From Nocardia africana NBRC 100379 (GTDB lineage Bacteria; Actinomycetota; Actinomycetes; Mycobacteriales; Mycobacteriaceae), in assembly GCF_001612635.1 (NCBI RefSeq), contig NZ_BDAV01000015.1:267865-331864 (forward strand): 64,000 bases of DNA, in the 5' to 3' direction. Position numbers and translations under genes: made by a program. The notes beneath the pieces are model-generated. The model did not search any database and had not been told where the DNA came from. It saw only the letters and a program-made list of their open reading frames with translations. Of the stretch, positions 15,782 through 24,981 are shown piece by piece. Numbering within the stretch: position 1 is the stretch's first letter; every line of letters begins with the position of its first letter.

Positions 15782-17023
15782 ATGACCTTGTCAATGCCGA
15801 ATACTTCCGATGCGGCGGTGTCGGGATGTCCTGTCCCTCAGCAGTTTCCGTCGAACACGGATGACAGGCCATTCCGGATCTACGACCACGAATTCTCGAC
15901 GGATCCACATCGCATGTACGAAAAGATGCGCCGGCGGGGTGGATCGCTCGTCCCGATCGAGCTGGAACGGGGCGTGCCGGCGACACTCGTGATCGGCTAC
16001 CACACCGCCGTGCGGATCCTGCACGACCCAAACCATTTCCCTGCCGATCCCCGCGCATGGCAGAAGACGATCGCCCCCGATTGCCCGATCCTGCCGATGA
16101 TGGAATGGCAGCCCTGTGCCCGCAACAGCACTGGCTCTGAGCACGAGCGCTACCGCCGAGCATCTGTAGACAGCATCAACGGGGTTGATTTGCACGCGCT
16201 GCATGGCATCGTGGAAGACATCGCTGCGCCGCTGATCAGTGCTTTCGAGGGAGACGCAACCGCCGAACTCGTGAAGCAGTACGCGTTCCCACTCGTGTTC
16301 GCGGTCCTCAACCGGATGATCGGCTGCCCCGACGACGTGGCGATTCGGATCGCACAGGGTATGCGGGCGCGGTTCGACAGTGAGGCCGATGCGGGTAAGG
16401 CCATGGATGTGCTGGACGCGGCGTTGTCGGAGCTGGTCGAACTCAAACATGAATTCCCTGGCGACGACATCACTACACGTCTGATCGCTCATCAGGCAAA
16501 ACTCGACGACCGCGAAACGAAGGCACAGGTCATGAGCCTCTACGCCGCGGGCGTCGAAGCTCAACGCAACCTGATCATCAACACTCTCCTGCTGATGATG
16601 ACCGACCAAGACCTTGGGGCGGGCTTGCTCAGCGGCAGTATGACGACACGAGACGCACTCGACCGGGTACTTTTCAACGACCCACCGATGGCGAACTTCT
16701 GCGTGACCTATCCGCGGCAGCCCATTCTGATCGACAACACATGGCTGCCGGCGAATCAGCCTGTGGTGATCAGCCTTGCGGCGTGCAACAACGATCCTCA
16801 AGTCGTCGGCGGCGACCGTACCGGCAATCGGTCCCACCTGGCTTGGAGCGTAGGCCCTCACGCATGTCCTGCGAATCGCATCGCTTACCTCGTAGCGCAA
16901 GATGCGGTCGACCAACTGCTGGATGTCGTCCCACAGATAGCTCTGCGCGTAGCGCCGAGCGAACTGCAGTGGAGGCCTGGACCTTTCCACCGGGCACTGG
17001 TGGCTCTGCCGGTCAAACTCTGA
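15782..17023 (+). CDS. Cytochrome P450, ExxR-lacking (second copy)
   Basis: 413 residues from ATG 15782. Heme loop HLAWSVGPHACPANR (ligand about C362) has Trp in place of the usual Phe. I-helix LYAAGVEAQRN lacks the Thr. The K-helix position reads DRVLFNDPPMAN, again without ExxR. It is collinear with the divergently encoded P450 over its whole length (same YPRQP, DNTWL and VVISLAACNNDP segments), so the two are paralogs. The LAL regulator follows on the same strand after about 200 bases. Substrate and redox partner unknown. Confidence 0.85.
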   Translation: MTLSMPNTSDAAVSGCPVPQQFPSNTDDRPFRIYDHEFSTDPHRMYEKMRRRGGSLVPIELERGVPATLVIGYHTAVRILHDPNHFPADPRAWQKTIAPDCPILPMMEWQPCARNSTGSEHERYRRASVDSINGVDLHALHGIVEDIAAPLISAFEGDATAELVKQYAFPLVFAVLNRMIGCPDDVAIRIAQGMRARFDSEADAGKAMDVLDAALSELVELKHEFPGDDITTRLIAHQAKLDDRETKAQVMSLYAAGVEAQRNLIINTLLLMMTDQDLGAGLLSGSMTTRDALDRVLFNDPPMANFCVTYPRQPILIDNTWLPANQPVVISLAACNNDPQVVGGDRTGNRSHLAWSVGPHACPANRIAYLVAQDAVDQLLDVVPQIALRVAPSELQWRPGPFHRALVALPVKL

Positions 17024-17221
17024 GGACCATGGGTGACGTTGCTATGACCCTGAGTGCGGGGGCGAGCGTCGAGTTCCCGCTGAGCCAGCGCAAAACCTGC
17101 AGTAACGTTGACACCGGCAGCAGGCACGCACTGGGGATCGTCATGGGCGGCATGAGTATTCGACTGCCGGACGCCAGCGCCGGTTCCGAGCCCGGTGAAC
17201 AGCCAGAGAGGGAGGGGAGAC

Positions 17222-19735
17222 GTGCTATCGGTACCAGGGCTGACATACCTGTTCGTCGGTCGCGACGGTGAGGTGGAGCAGATCCGCGGCTTGCTGCAGC
17301 GCAAGGCAGTCAGGCTGCTGACACTGGTCGGGACCGGAGGGATCGGGAAGACCCGTCTGGCCGCAGAAGCTGTGCGCCAGTTCACCACCGATGACGCGGA
17401 AATGCGGGTCTACTGGGTTCGACTCGCGCGCCTCCCTGCAAGCGCTGATCTCGTACAGCTGGAACGTGAGACGGCATCAGCGGTGATCCAAGCTGACTTT
17501 TCCGACAAGTCCACTCGCACTGCGTTAGTAGACGCCCTGAATCAGAGTAATCACACTGAAACCAACGGTCGGACGCTACTCGTTCTCGACAACTGCGAAC
17601 ACCTTTCTGGGCGCGTTGGTGAGATGGTCACATACTTGTTGGACCGTGTGCCGGGCTTGACGATCATCGCCACGAGCCGGGAAGCGGTCGGGTGCGTGGA
17701 CGAGTACATCATCGGTGTCTCGTCATTGTCGAAAGACCAAGCGGTGGCCTTGTTCGGCCAACTGGCCGAATCAGTCGGGCGGCCGCTTCTCGACGATGAA
17801 CAGGTGGAGATCGCGGGCGCAATTTGCAGGCATGTGCACAACAATCCGCTCTTCATACAGCTGACCGCTTCGCGCCTGGTACGGCAGGCCCTGCAAGGAA
17901 TCCTAGACGACCTGTCGGGGCGCGCTGATGACAGACGCTTGGACTGGGGCAACGACGTCAGGGCGGGAGCTGAAGAGCGGCACCGAGCCGTCACCGACGT
18001 AATTGCGTGGTCGCGCGACTTGTGCAGTGACAAAGAGCGACTGCTTTTCGATCGACTCGCGGTGTTCGCGCCGGGGCACGACAACTCACAGGCGGACCTT
18101 GCCGCGGAAGTCGGCGCCGACTTGGACGCTATCGTGTCGGTTTGCAGCGATGCCCCTTCCGACCGGGAAGATTCGGCTCTTTTTCTGGCCGAAGAGGAGA
18201 TCGAGGGACTCCTCAACCGGCTGTGTGACCAGTCCTTGGTCAGTCGCCACTTCACCACGTCGGTGGTGCGCTACTCCCTTCTGGAGAGTTTGCGGCTCTA
18301 CGCATGGAAATGCTTGCGGGAGAGGTCGGCCGAGGAGGCGGAGCGCGTAACACTGCGTCATCTGCTTTACTACCGTGACAAGGTCTCCGACGCAAGAAGA
18401 CACTGGTTCAGCGCCAGCGAGCATGATGTTCTGGTCTGGTCGAAAGCCGCGTGGGACAACATCATTACGGCCATCGAGACAGCCATTGCCACCCCGAGCC
18501 ATGCGGCCGCCGGAGTGGAAATCTGCCTCGGACTGATCGAACTCCGGGTGCCGTTCGTCAAATCTTCGATGCGAGACATTCGCCGTTGGACCCAGCAATG
18601 CCTCGATGCCAGCGCCTCCGCCTCCGACTCCAGCCTGGCGATCTCAGCTCAAGCTGCTATGGCGTGGCTCGCGGTGCGACAGGGCCAGTCGGCCGAGACC
18701 GATCGGCTCCTGCTCGAATGCGTCGAAGCATGCATAGCGGAACCCGACAGGCTGGGCTGGCGCGAGTCCGACGATGATCCGGGATTCCCAGCCCTCGCCG
18801 ACTTGGCTTGGGGCACAGCGCTATTCATGGCGGACCGTGACCCCCGTGCTGTCGCTGTCCTGCTCCGAGCCAGCGACAAATTCGAGCAGGCCGGCAACGG
18901 CGGATCCCAGATGATGGCGGAGATGTTCGCGGGAATGGCGGCAGCGACGCTCGGATCACCTGCGGAAGCCCTGACCATTGCAGCACGATGTCTTCATCAC
19001 GCGCAGGCATCCGGTGCGCGATGGGCAGTCTCCTGGGCAGAACTCAGCTGGGCAGTAGCGCTGACGAAGAACGGCGATCCCGCTGAGGCAGCGACGGTTC
19101 TGCGGCGGGCGCTGGCATGTCAATGTGAGGTCGGCGACCAATGGGGTGCGGCATGGTCTGTCGAACTGCTGACGTGGGCACTCGCTGCGGCAATCAACGG
19201 CCGCAATCCCTCCGATTATTCGCTGGCGACCGATATCGCCTACCTCGCCGGCGGGGTGGAGAGGGTCAGGGCCAGGCTCGGCATAGATATCGAGGCGATG
19301 GGCACCTTCGCGGACGAGTCTCGCAAGGCGGAAGAGGTAGCGAAGAAGGTCTTGGGCAAGAAGTTTTGGGACGCGCGATCCCTTGGTGAAGACCTGCGGC
19401 CGGAAACCTTTGATGTGCACCGAGTAGCTGTGGGAACCCTGGTGATGCCAGGCACTCCGGGAACTATCGTCGGCGAACCATTTTTCACCCTCACCGAGGT
19501 CGAGCGCGAGGTAGCGATCTATGCAGCTGCAGGATGGAATAACGCGCGGATTGCCGGAATGCGACGCAAGTCGGTGAGGACGATCGACAGCCAGATTATT
19601 TCAATCCTGAAGAAGCTGAACGTGGATGGCCGTGACGGCATCATCGACCACATCCCGAACCGTTTCTTAGATGCCGTCGAGAAGGCCAAAAAGACGGCAT
19701 CCGAGGGTGCCGGAACTGCGCGCGAGTACCGCTAA
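17222..19735 (+). CDS. LAL-type LuxR-family transcriptional regulator
   Basis: 837 residues from GTG 17222, which follows a strong GAGGGAGGGGAG site. N-terminal STAND-type ATPase: FVGRDGEVEQI, Walker A GTGGIGKT at about 37-44, Walker B LLVLDNCEH near 118, and a sensor-like ATSREAVG. A long helical TPR-like middle region (about 380-700) follows. The C-terminal LuxR-type HTH (about 755-815) contains FTLTEVEREVAIYAAAG and IDSQIISILKKLNVDGR. Such regulators activate neighbouring pathway genes. Three repeated GGTAGGTA motifs beside the P450s and the monooxygenase are its likely sites. Confidence 0.85.
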   Translation: MLSVPGLTYLFVGRDGEVEQIRGLLQRKAVRLLTLVGTGGIGKTRLAAEAVRQFTTDDAEMRVYWVRLARLPASADLVQLERETASAVIQADFSDKSTRTALVDALNQSNHTETNGRTLLVLDNCEHLSGRVGEMVTYLLDRVPGLTIIATSREAVGCVDEYIIGVSSLSKDQAVALFGQLAESVGRPLLDDEQVEIAGAICRHVHNNPLFIQLTASRLVRQALQGILDDLSGRADDRRLDWGNDVRAGAEERHRAVTDVIAWSRDLCSDKERLLFDRLAVFAPGHDNSQADLAAEVGADLDAIVSVCSDAPSDREDSALFLAEEEIEGLLNRLCDQSLVSRHFTTSVVRYSLLESLRLYAWKCLRERSAEEAERVTLRHLLYYRDKVSDARRHWFSASEHDVLVWSKAAWDNIITAIETAIATPSHAAAGVEICLGLIELRVPFVKSSMRDIRRWTQQCLDASASASDSSLAISAQAAMAWLAVRQGQSAETDRLLLECVEACIAEPDRLGWRESDDDPGFPALADLAWGTALFMADRDPRAVAVLLRASDKFEQAGNGGSQMMAEMFAGMAAATLGSPAEALTIAARCLHHAQASGARWAVSWAELSWAVALTKNGDPAEAATVLRRALACQCEVGDQWGAAWSVELLTWALAAAINGRNPSDYSLATDIAYLAGGVERVRARLGIDIEAMGTFADESRKAEEVAKKVLGKKFWDARSLGEDLRPETFDVHRVAVGTLVMPGTPGTIVGEPFFTLTEVEREVAIYAAAGWNNARIAGMRRKSVRTIDSQIISILKKLNVDGRDGIIDHIPNRFLDAVEKAKKTASEGAGTAREYR

Positions 19736-20196
19736 TCCTGTGTAGTGCGCGCCTTCTGGTCCCGCCTTGCGCTGTCTGCCGTGTCGTCCCGGCGTGAGAT
19801 GGAGCGCTGCCGGGAGCGGTCCGTTCGGCCTCGGCTGTCGACTCGGCGCGGGTCTGGCGTCGGTGTCCGGGATGTTCTGACTGATCGTTGAATCGCAGTC
19901 GTCTAGCTTTTTTTCCTGTGAACTTTTGCTTGCTTTGCGTCGCCTGGCATCTGGCGAATGCGTGCCATGTAGAACAATCGTGCGTCATCGGTAGGTAGTT
20001 ATTTCGGTATTCACCGATGCGCTTCCTATGGGCCGAGCGTGATGCTTGAAGTGCCAGCGGGGCGGTCCCCGTGGGGGAATCGTTGCCGATCTCGGTGGTG
20101 ATTCTTCGGGGACTGCGACTCGACAGGGCTCCCATCGGGACGCGTATGTCGGGACTTCTCAATGAAATCTGGAACCGTGCGACGCAAAGGATTCCT
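19736..20196. other. Intergenic region before the FAD monooxygenase
   Basis: 460 bases without a gene. It has a T-run (CTTTTTTTCC) near 19910 that may end LAL transcription and the third GGTAGGTA motif. Confidence 0.45.
19988..20010 (+). promoter_or_regulatory. GGTAGGTA motif, copy 3
   Basis: TCGGTAGGTA, four bases, TTTCGGTAT, about 190 bases before the monooxygenase start. It matches 15605-15627 except in the four spacer bases. Confidence 0.6.
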
Positions 20197-21915
20197 ATGT
20201 CTCGGTCAGTTCATTCACCCAGTCCTATCCTCATCGTTGGGGGCGGTCCCACAGGGTTGACCCTCGCGATCGAACTCGCGAGACGAGATGTGCCCTTCCG
20301 ATTGGTCGACCGACGAAGCGGTCCGTCTACGACATCGCGCTCATTCACGTTGCACGCCAGGACTCTCGAGCTGTTCGAGCAGGCCGGCTACGCGCACCGG
20401 TTTGTCGAACGCGGCATCCCCGACAGCAGTATGGACATCCGGTTCGAGGGAGTCGACGACGTCACTCAACTTGACTTTACGCAGCTGATCAGTTGCTACG
20501 CCTACTTTCTGGTGATCGAGCAAAATGTCACCGAGGCCGTGTTGCGGAACCAGCTGTCGGCTGTGGTTCGGGAGCGGGGCGGCACCGGAGGGCAGATCGA
20601 GTGGAACACTCGGCTCGGTTCGCTGACAGAGGATTCCAGCGGTCGGATGGTGGCGTCGCTTGTCCACGTTGATGATGGGGACCACGTCGAAGCGGCACAC
20701 TTCGACTGGGTTGTGGGGTGCGACGGACTACACAGCACCGTACGTACAGAATGTGGGTTGACCTTCGATGGGGACGAGTACAAGGGCTCCATGCGCATGG
20801 TCGATGCGCCCCTCGAGGGCTTTTCGCTCAGCGGGACCAGCACCCACTATCTGACCGGCAAAGACCATATGGCCCTGATCGTGAAGCTGCCCGGAAGAAA
20901 CTATCGGGTCCTACTCAGCAACGACGACGGTATCGGCAGTGACCGTTCGGATGTGCCCGCGGCGGCGATTCGCCGGGAGCTTCAGCTGGCCATCGACCAG
21001 CACTTCCATGGCAATGTGCGCATCGGCGAACCTGAATGGGCGACAAGGTTTCCGATCTGGCACAGAATCAGTTCCGGTTTCGGCGCCAGGATCGGACAAG
21101 GGCGTGCGTTCGTCGTCGGCGATGCTGCCCATATCCATTCTCCTGCCGGTGGGCAAGGAATGAACGCCTGCATCCAGGACGCATTCAACCTGGGCTGGAA
21201 GCTGGCCCTGGTGGCGAAGGGCATAGCGCCCGAGTCGTTGCTGGATACCTATGAGTTGGAGCGCCGTCCGATCGCGGAGCAGGTCATCGCTGGTACCGAT
21301 CGACTTCATCAGATCATCCTCGCCCACGGCGAGGATATCGAAGGCCGTCGCAACAAGGCACATGCGGCTGGATTCAATTTATCTGCCGTGCAGCAGATTT
21401 CGGGCGTTGCCTATACCTACCGCGATCCCGCGGTAGCCGCCACCGGGTTGGCGGCGGGCGATCGTGCCCCCGACGTCGTGCTCGGGCACGGTCTGCGGTT
21501 GCACGAGCTATTCCGCCACTCCGACTACACACTGTTGATCTTGCAACGGGGTGCACGAACAGAGGCGACCGCGGCGATCGAAGCGGCCGCTCACCGATAC
21601 GCCGGCGCTCTGCGCACCGTGGTGATTACCCAGACTCCGCCTCGGGAAGCGCTGAACGCCACCGTCATTGCAGAAACTAATGACGTCTTCGACCTTTACG
21701 GGATACCCGATGACGACAGCCTGTGTCTGATCCGCCCCGACGGCTATATCCGGTTCCGGAGCGGATTCGGCGGCGCGCACATGATGTTCGCCGTGCTGTC
21801 GTCGGTTCTGCGGGGTTTGTCCCGCGCAGTAAAGCCCGCGACGCTCGGAGCGCGGTCCAAGCCTGCGACCGACCGAGGACCTTCGGCTACACGTGCCGGG
21901 ATAAGCGGTGAATGA
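20197..21915 (+). CDS. FAD-dependent aromatic-ring monooxygenase (PheA/TfdB type)
   Basis: 572 residues from ATG 20197 with an AAAGG site; upstream in-frame Met codons lack one. Rossmann motif ILIVGGGPTGLTLA (about 11-24), the DG motif VVGCDGLHSTVR near 170, and the GD motif VVGDAAHIHSPAGGQGMN near 305-320. A thioredoxin-like C-terminal domain with LHELF and YTLLILQRG is typical of phenol hydroxylase-like and polyketide hydroxylase proteins. It would hydroxylate an aromatic substrate with NAD(P)H and oxygen. Its stop overlaps the next gene's ATG. Probably controlled through the motif at 19988. Confidence 0.88.
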   Translation: MSRSVHSPSPILIVGGGPTGLTLAIELARRDVPFRLVDRRSGPSTTSRSFTLHARTLELFEQAGYAHRFVERGIPDSSMDIRFEGVDDVTQLDFTQLISCYAYFLVIEQNVTEAVLRNQLSAVVRERGGTGGQIEWNTRLGSLTEDSSGRMVASLVHVDDGDHVEAAHFDWVVGCDGLHSTVRTECGLTFDGDEYKGSMRMVDAPLEGFSLSGTSTHYLTGKDHMALIVKLPGRNYRVLLSNDDGIGSDRSDVPAAAIRRELQLAIDQHFHGNVRIGEPEWATRFPIWHRISSGFGARIGQGRAFVVGDAAHIHSPAGGQGMNACIQDAFNLGWKLALVAKGIAPESLLDTYELERRPIAEQVIAGTDRLHQIILAHGEDIEGRRNKAHAAGFNLSAVQQISGVAYTYRDPAVAATGLAAGDRAPDVVLGHGLRLHELFRHSDYTLLILQRGARTEATAAIEAAAHRYAGALRTVVITQTPPREALNATVIAETNDVFDLYGIPDDDSLCLIRPDGYIRFRSGFGGAHMMFAVLSSVLRGLSRAVKPATLGARSKPATDRGPSATRAGISGE

Positions 21916-22409
21916 TGGACCATGTCATCGCGGCCGCAGACTTGCCGGGCGCGCCGCCGCCGGTTCCATCCGTGGCGGCATTGTTCAGTGCATTGCAGGG
22001 CCCCGGCCGCCACGGCATGGCGACGCCCCTCGCTGAGTCGGTCGGGCAGATCAGCGAGCTGCTTCGAGTGCTGATCGCCGACCCTCGGGCGGGGGTGGAT
22101 ATTCGGGCGCGGCTCGGGGAGATCGTCGCTGAGGTCGATCGCGGGATCGCGTGCACATTCCCTCGACCACGACCGGGCGCGCCATGGGCCACCGAGTCCT
22201 TCGGAGGGCTGCTGAACCGGGTCATCGAAGCATGGGAAGTGGCGACATGGGCCCGAGACAACCTACCGGCAGATGACGACCTTGTTCATCGGAGCTGGAC
22301 GCATCTGGCCGAAATGAAACTGGCCTATGAGACTTTTCAACTCCAGGTCTCGACCGGTGGCATTCAGGTTCCTCTCTCATGGCCGGGTATCGAAACCATC
22401 CGGCAATGA
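21912..22409 (+). CDS. Hypothetical protein, DUF4254-like
   Basis: 165 residues, overlapping the monooxygenase stop (ATGA), so translationally coupled to it. Helical throughout. LFSALQGPGRHGMATPLAES, RLGEIVAEVDRGIA, SFGGLLNRVIEAWE and HRSWTHLAEMKLAYE are reminiscent of DUF4254 proteins seen in nocardiae. No catalytic motif seen. Role probably linked to the monooxygenase or the pathway. Confidence 0.55.
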   Translation: MMDHVIAAADLPGAPPPVPSVAALFSALQGPGRHGMATPLAESVGQISELLRVLIADPRAGVDIRARLGEIVAEVDRGIACTFPRPRPGAPWATESFGGLLNRVIEAWEVATWARDNLPADDDLVHRSWTHLAEMKLAYETFQLQVSTGGIQVPLSWPGIETIRQ

Positions 22410-22697
22410 GCGCCCCGCAGGCGTGCACCGAGCCGAATTTCTGTGCTGCCACCAGCCCGGTCGGTGTCACCGGTAAGCCTGGTCGGGCTCGGCCAGGACT
22501 GGCTGGCGCCACAGATGGTCCGAGCAGCTTCCGGCCGGCGGGAGGGTTTCCGATAGACAGGTCCGGGTTCGGCGGAGGGGCGATTCCCTGCCCGTGTAGA
22601 CGTGGTCCTCCAATCGCGGCGTTTGCGTCAGCCGACCGAGAGATCGGCTGTGCCACAGAGCAATTCAATCGTGTGGTGCTCGGGGGAGATGGGTGCT

Positions 22698-23711
22698 GTG
22701 AAGACCAACGGAGACAACGATGACACGCGGTACAGCAGGGCCAACGCCTGGTGGAGAATGCCGCTGCGTGACCGCTGCCGCGGCCGCCCAGGCCGCAGTG
22801 GTGAGCGCACCCATGCCGCGACGACTGTCGAGCTAATAGAGCATGATGTCCTGCCGTCGGCCACCGCCATCTGCGTGGCCGCGCTGGTGCAAAGCATGCC
22901 CTCCGGCATGTCGAGGTCGGTGCGGTCCGACCTTGCGCAGCTTGGCGAGTGGATCGGCGCGGTGACAGGCAGAGATGTCACTCTCGCCCCGTGGCGGACG
23001 AGCCCGTCGGCGCCACCAAAATCCGCGGCGCTGATCAGCGTCGACGGACGGATTGTCATCCGGTTCGACGCACGCCGGTCTGAGCGGCACTTGCTCCAGG
23101 ACATCATGCACGAGGTGGGGCATGTGCTGTGCGGGCATGTTGGGGGGCAGGCAGTCAGTGCTGGTCTGTTATCGGCCGGCTTGGACTTGGCGATGATCGA
23201 GGCGGTCGTTCAGCGTCATGCACTCGACGCCGAAGCCGAGCAAGAAGCTGAGCAGGTCGGGACTGCGCTGGCGCTGGCCAGCGGCCATATCCTCCGGCTC
23301 GACATGGCGGGCCTGCCTTGGCGATCGACGGCAACGGCCGAGTGGATCGCGGCGAGGAGAGCCAGGATCTTGAGGCCGATGTGGACGGACGTGACCAGTG
23401 CGTGCCCGGAAGTCTGTCTCGGCCCAATCGAACCGTCGGCACCGAACCGCTATGCGGCACACAGGATGTTGGTCGAAATCGAAGACGCTGTCATGACACT
23501 GGCGCCGCTGCTGGATTTGAACGCCGAGGACAGCGCCACCAGCCGAGCGCAATCGATCAGCGAAGCTCTCGTGCGCTGGCGGGCTGGGACCGTGACGTTC
23601 GTCGACGGTCCCAGCCCGTGGTGGCCCCATGACGAGGGGGCGGTGTTGGCCACGGCCCGGGCATGGACCCGGCTACCGGAACAGCGACAGGAGTCGCCCT
23701 CGGCGGCGTGA
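22698..23711 (+). CDS. ImmA/IrrE-type zinc metallopeptidase
   Basis: 337 residues from GTG 22698, placed nine bases after a GGGGGAG site; ATG 22689 is possible. The zinc motif HEVGH (in LQDIMHEVGHVLCGH) lies at about 138-142, preceded by a beta strand ISVDGRIVIRFD as in ImmA/IrrE peptidases. A later acidic stretch (DAEAEQEAEQVGTALAL) supplies the third ligand Glu region typical of this family. Such enzymes cleave partner XRE repressors of mobile elements. An XRE-type gene is encoded convergently with a 39-base tail overlap. Confidence 0.75.
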   Translation: MKTNGDNDDTRYSRANAWWRMPLRDRCRGRPGRSGERTHAATTVELIEHDVLPSATAICVAALVQSMPSGMSRSVRSDLAQLGEWIGAVTGRDVTLAPWRTSPSAPPKSAALISVDGRIVIRFDARRSERHLLQDIMHEVGHVLCGHVGGQAVSAGLLSAGLDLAMIEAVVQRHALDAEAEQEAEQVGTALALASGHILRLDMAGLPWRSTATAEWIAARRARILRPMWTDVTSACPEVCLGPIEPSAPNRYAAHRMLVEIEDAVMTLAPLLDLNAEDSATSRAQSISEALVRWRAGTVTFVDGPSPWWPHDEGAVLATARAWTRLPEQRQESPSAA

Positions 23712-24167
23712 CGTATGGGCACGCTCCGAGCTGGTGGCCACCACTGCCGACGGGGCGGTCATCACTGGAGCAGCCTCGTAGCTGCTGATCATGTCGCGAA
23801 TGGTGTCGGTGTCGAGGTGACGCCACCGTTCGGCGCCCGCATGCAGCGCCTCCCTTTGCAGAACCTCTCCTTTGTCTCGGATCAGGATCCACAGTTGCAT
23901 CAGCAGGTGGGCACGGGTGATCTCCGACTCGTCGTCCCCGAGCAGGTAAGACGGCTCTATATCGAACTCCGCGCACAGCGCTTCGGCAATATCTCGAGCG
24001 ATGACTTGTGACTGTCCTGACCTGGCTGCGGCGATGGTCTGCGGATCGACGGTCTTTCCGAGGCGGTGTGACAGCGCGGCGGCGACGTCCTCGTTGCTGC
24101 GTTCGGGCTGATCGACGTTGTGCCGCAGTTCGAACATCCTGTTGATCTTGGTCTGGAGCGTGAGCAT
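23673..24167 (-). CDS. XRE-type DNA-binding regulator, EspR-like layout
   Basis: 164 residues from ATG 24167 (LTLQTKINRMFELRH). Helix-turn-helix at about 22-60: NEDVAAALSHRLGKTVDPQTIAAARSGQ. Next comes ALCAEFDIEPSYLLGDDE, then a helical dimerisation part and an Arg-rich end. The layout is like EspR/XRE proteins of mycolata. It starts five bases after the upstream XRE gene's stop, so one operon. The 3' end overlaps the metallopeptidase gene on the other strand. Confidence 0.75.
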   Translation of the reverse strand: MLTLQTKINRMFELRHNVDQPERSNEDVAAALSHRLGKTVDPQTIAAARSGQSQVIARDIAEALCAEFDIEPSYLLGDDESEITRAHLLMQLWILIRDKGEVLQREALHAGAERWRHLDTDTIRDMISSYEAAPVMTAPSAVVATSSERAHTSRRRGRLLSLFR

Positions 24168-24171
24168 GGGG

Positions 24172-24981
24172 CTACTCCCGTGTGCGTTCGGTGAACAGTG
24201 CAGTAAAGCGGGCGTCATCCTCGGCAGACAAGTCGTTGCTCGTGCCGAGCAGCCACCTCAGGTAGCGCAATTCGTCGAGATCCTTGTCGTTCTGTGTCAC
24301 TGGCTCTCGTGAAAGTTGCGATGTGAGTACAGGTTTCGATATAGGGTCTAGCTCGACGCCATCGGCTTTGCGTCCTTCTACCTGAGCTATGACCCATGCC
24401 CGCAGCAACCGAGCCGAAGATCGGGCAATCTTTCCCTGGACGCTCGCCGTATCGGCATGTATGGCTTCCAGGGCACTTCGCATGGCTTGCGGGTCATTGT
24501 CCGCCACCGCCGAATCTGCGCGTTCTCTGAAGGCTTCGGCCAGCTGCTTGAGATCGCCCTCGGCTTCCATGTACTCGGTCAAGGCCTCCAGTGGCAGACG
24601 AACGGGATACTCAGCCAACGGTTCTTGCCCGAACGATCGGCGCCGCCTCGGCACGGGCTCCTCGCCCCACCGAAACATCTTGTAGATGGCGCCCGGCTCG
24701 AACCGGTAGAACTGGTCGAGCTTTTCCCACGTGCTCATGCGGCCGGGTACGCCATGCCCGTTCTCGATGCGGCTCAGGACCGGAATACTGACGATTCCGT
24801 CCGCGTCCTCGTGGCGCAGTCCGAGGCTGACCCGCCGCTTCTTGAGTTCCGCGCCGTATCGCTTCCATGTCTCCGGGTCGTGCGGGATGGCAGCGATGTC
24901 GGGGTCTGTGCGGTTGTGCCGGCGCGTGGACCGTAGCGGTGGTGATTCGTCGTCGACTGCGTCATCCCCTTGCGACTTCAT
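24172..24981 (-). CDS. XRE-family transcriptional regulator
   Basis: 269 residues from ATG 24981. HTH at about 43-85: YGAELKKRRVSLGLRHEDADG, VSIPVLSRIENGHGVPGR. A long helical region with ALTEYMEAEGDLKQLAEAF follows. A TACTCT -10-like hexamer lies six bases before the ATG and there is no ribosome site, so the message may be leaderless. A GTTTATG half-site and the inverted repeat at 25036 lie just upstream, suggesting autoregulation. Probably represses the 37-residue peptide gene and conjugation genes (inference). Confidence 0.75.
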   Translation of the reverse strand: MKSQGDDAVDDESPPLRSTRRHNRTDPDIAAIPHDPETWKRYGAELKKRRVSLGLRHEDADGIVSIPVLSRIENGHGVPGRMSTWEKLDQFYRFEPGAIYKMFRWGEEPVPRRRRSFGQEPLAEYPVRLPLEALTEYMEAEGDLKQLAEAFRERADSAVADNDPQAMRSALEAIHADTASVQGKIARSSARLLRAWVIAQVEGRKADGVELDPISKPVLTSQLSREPVTQNDKDLDELRYLRWLLGTSNDLSAEDDARFTALFTERTRE

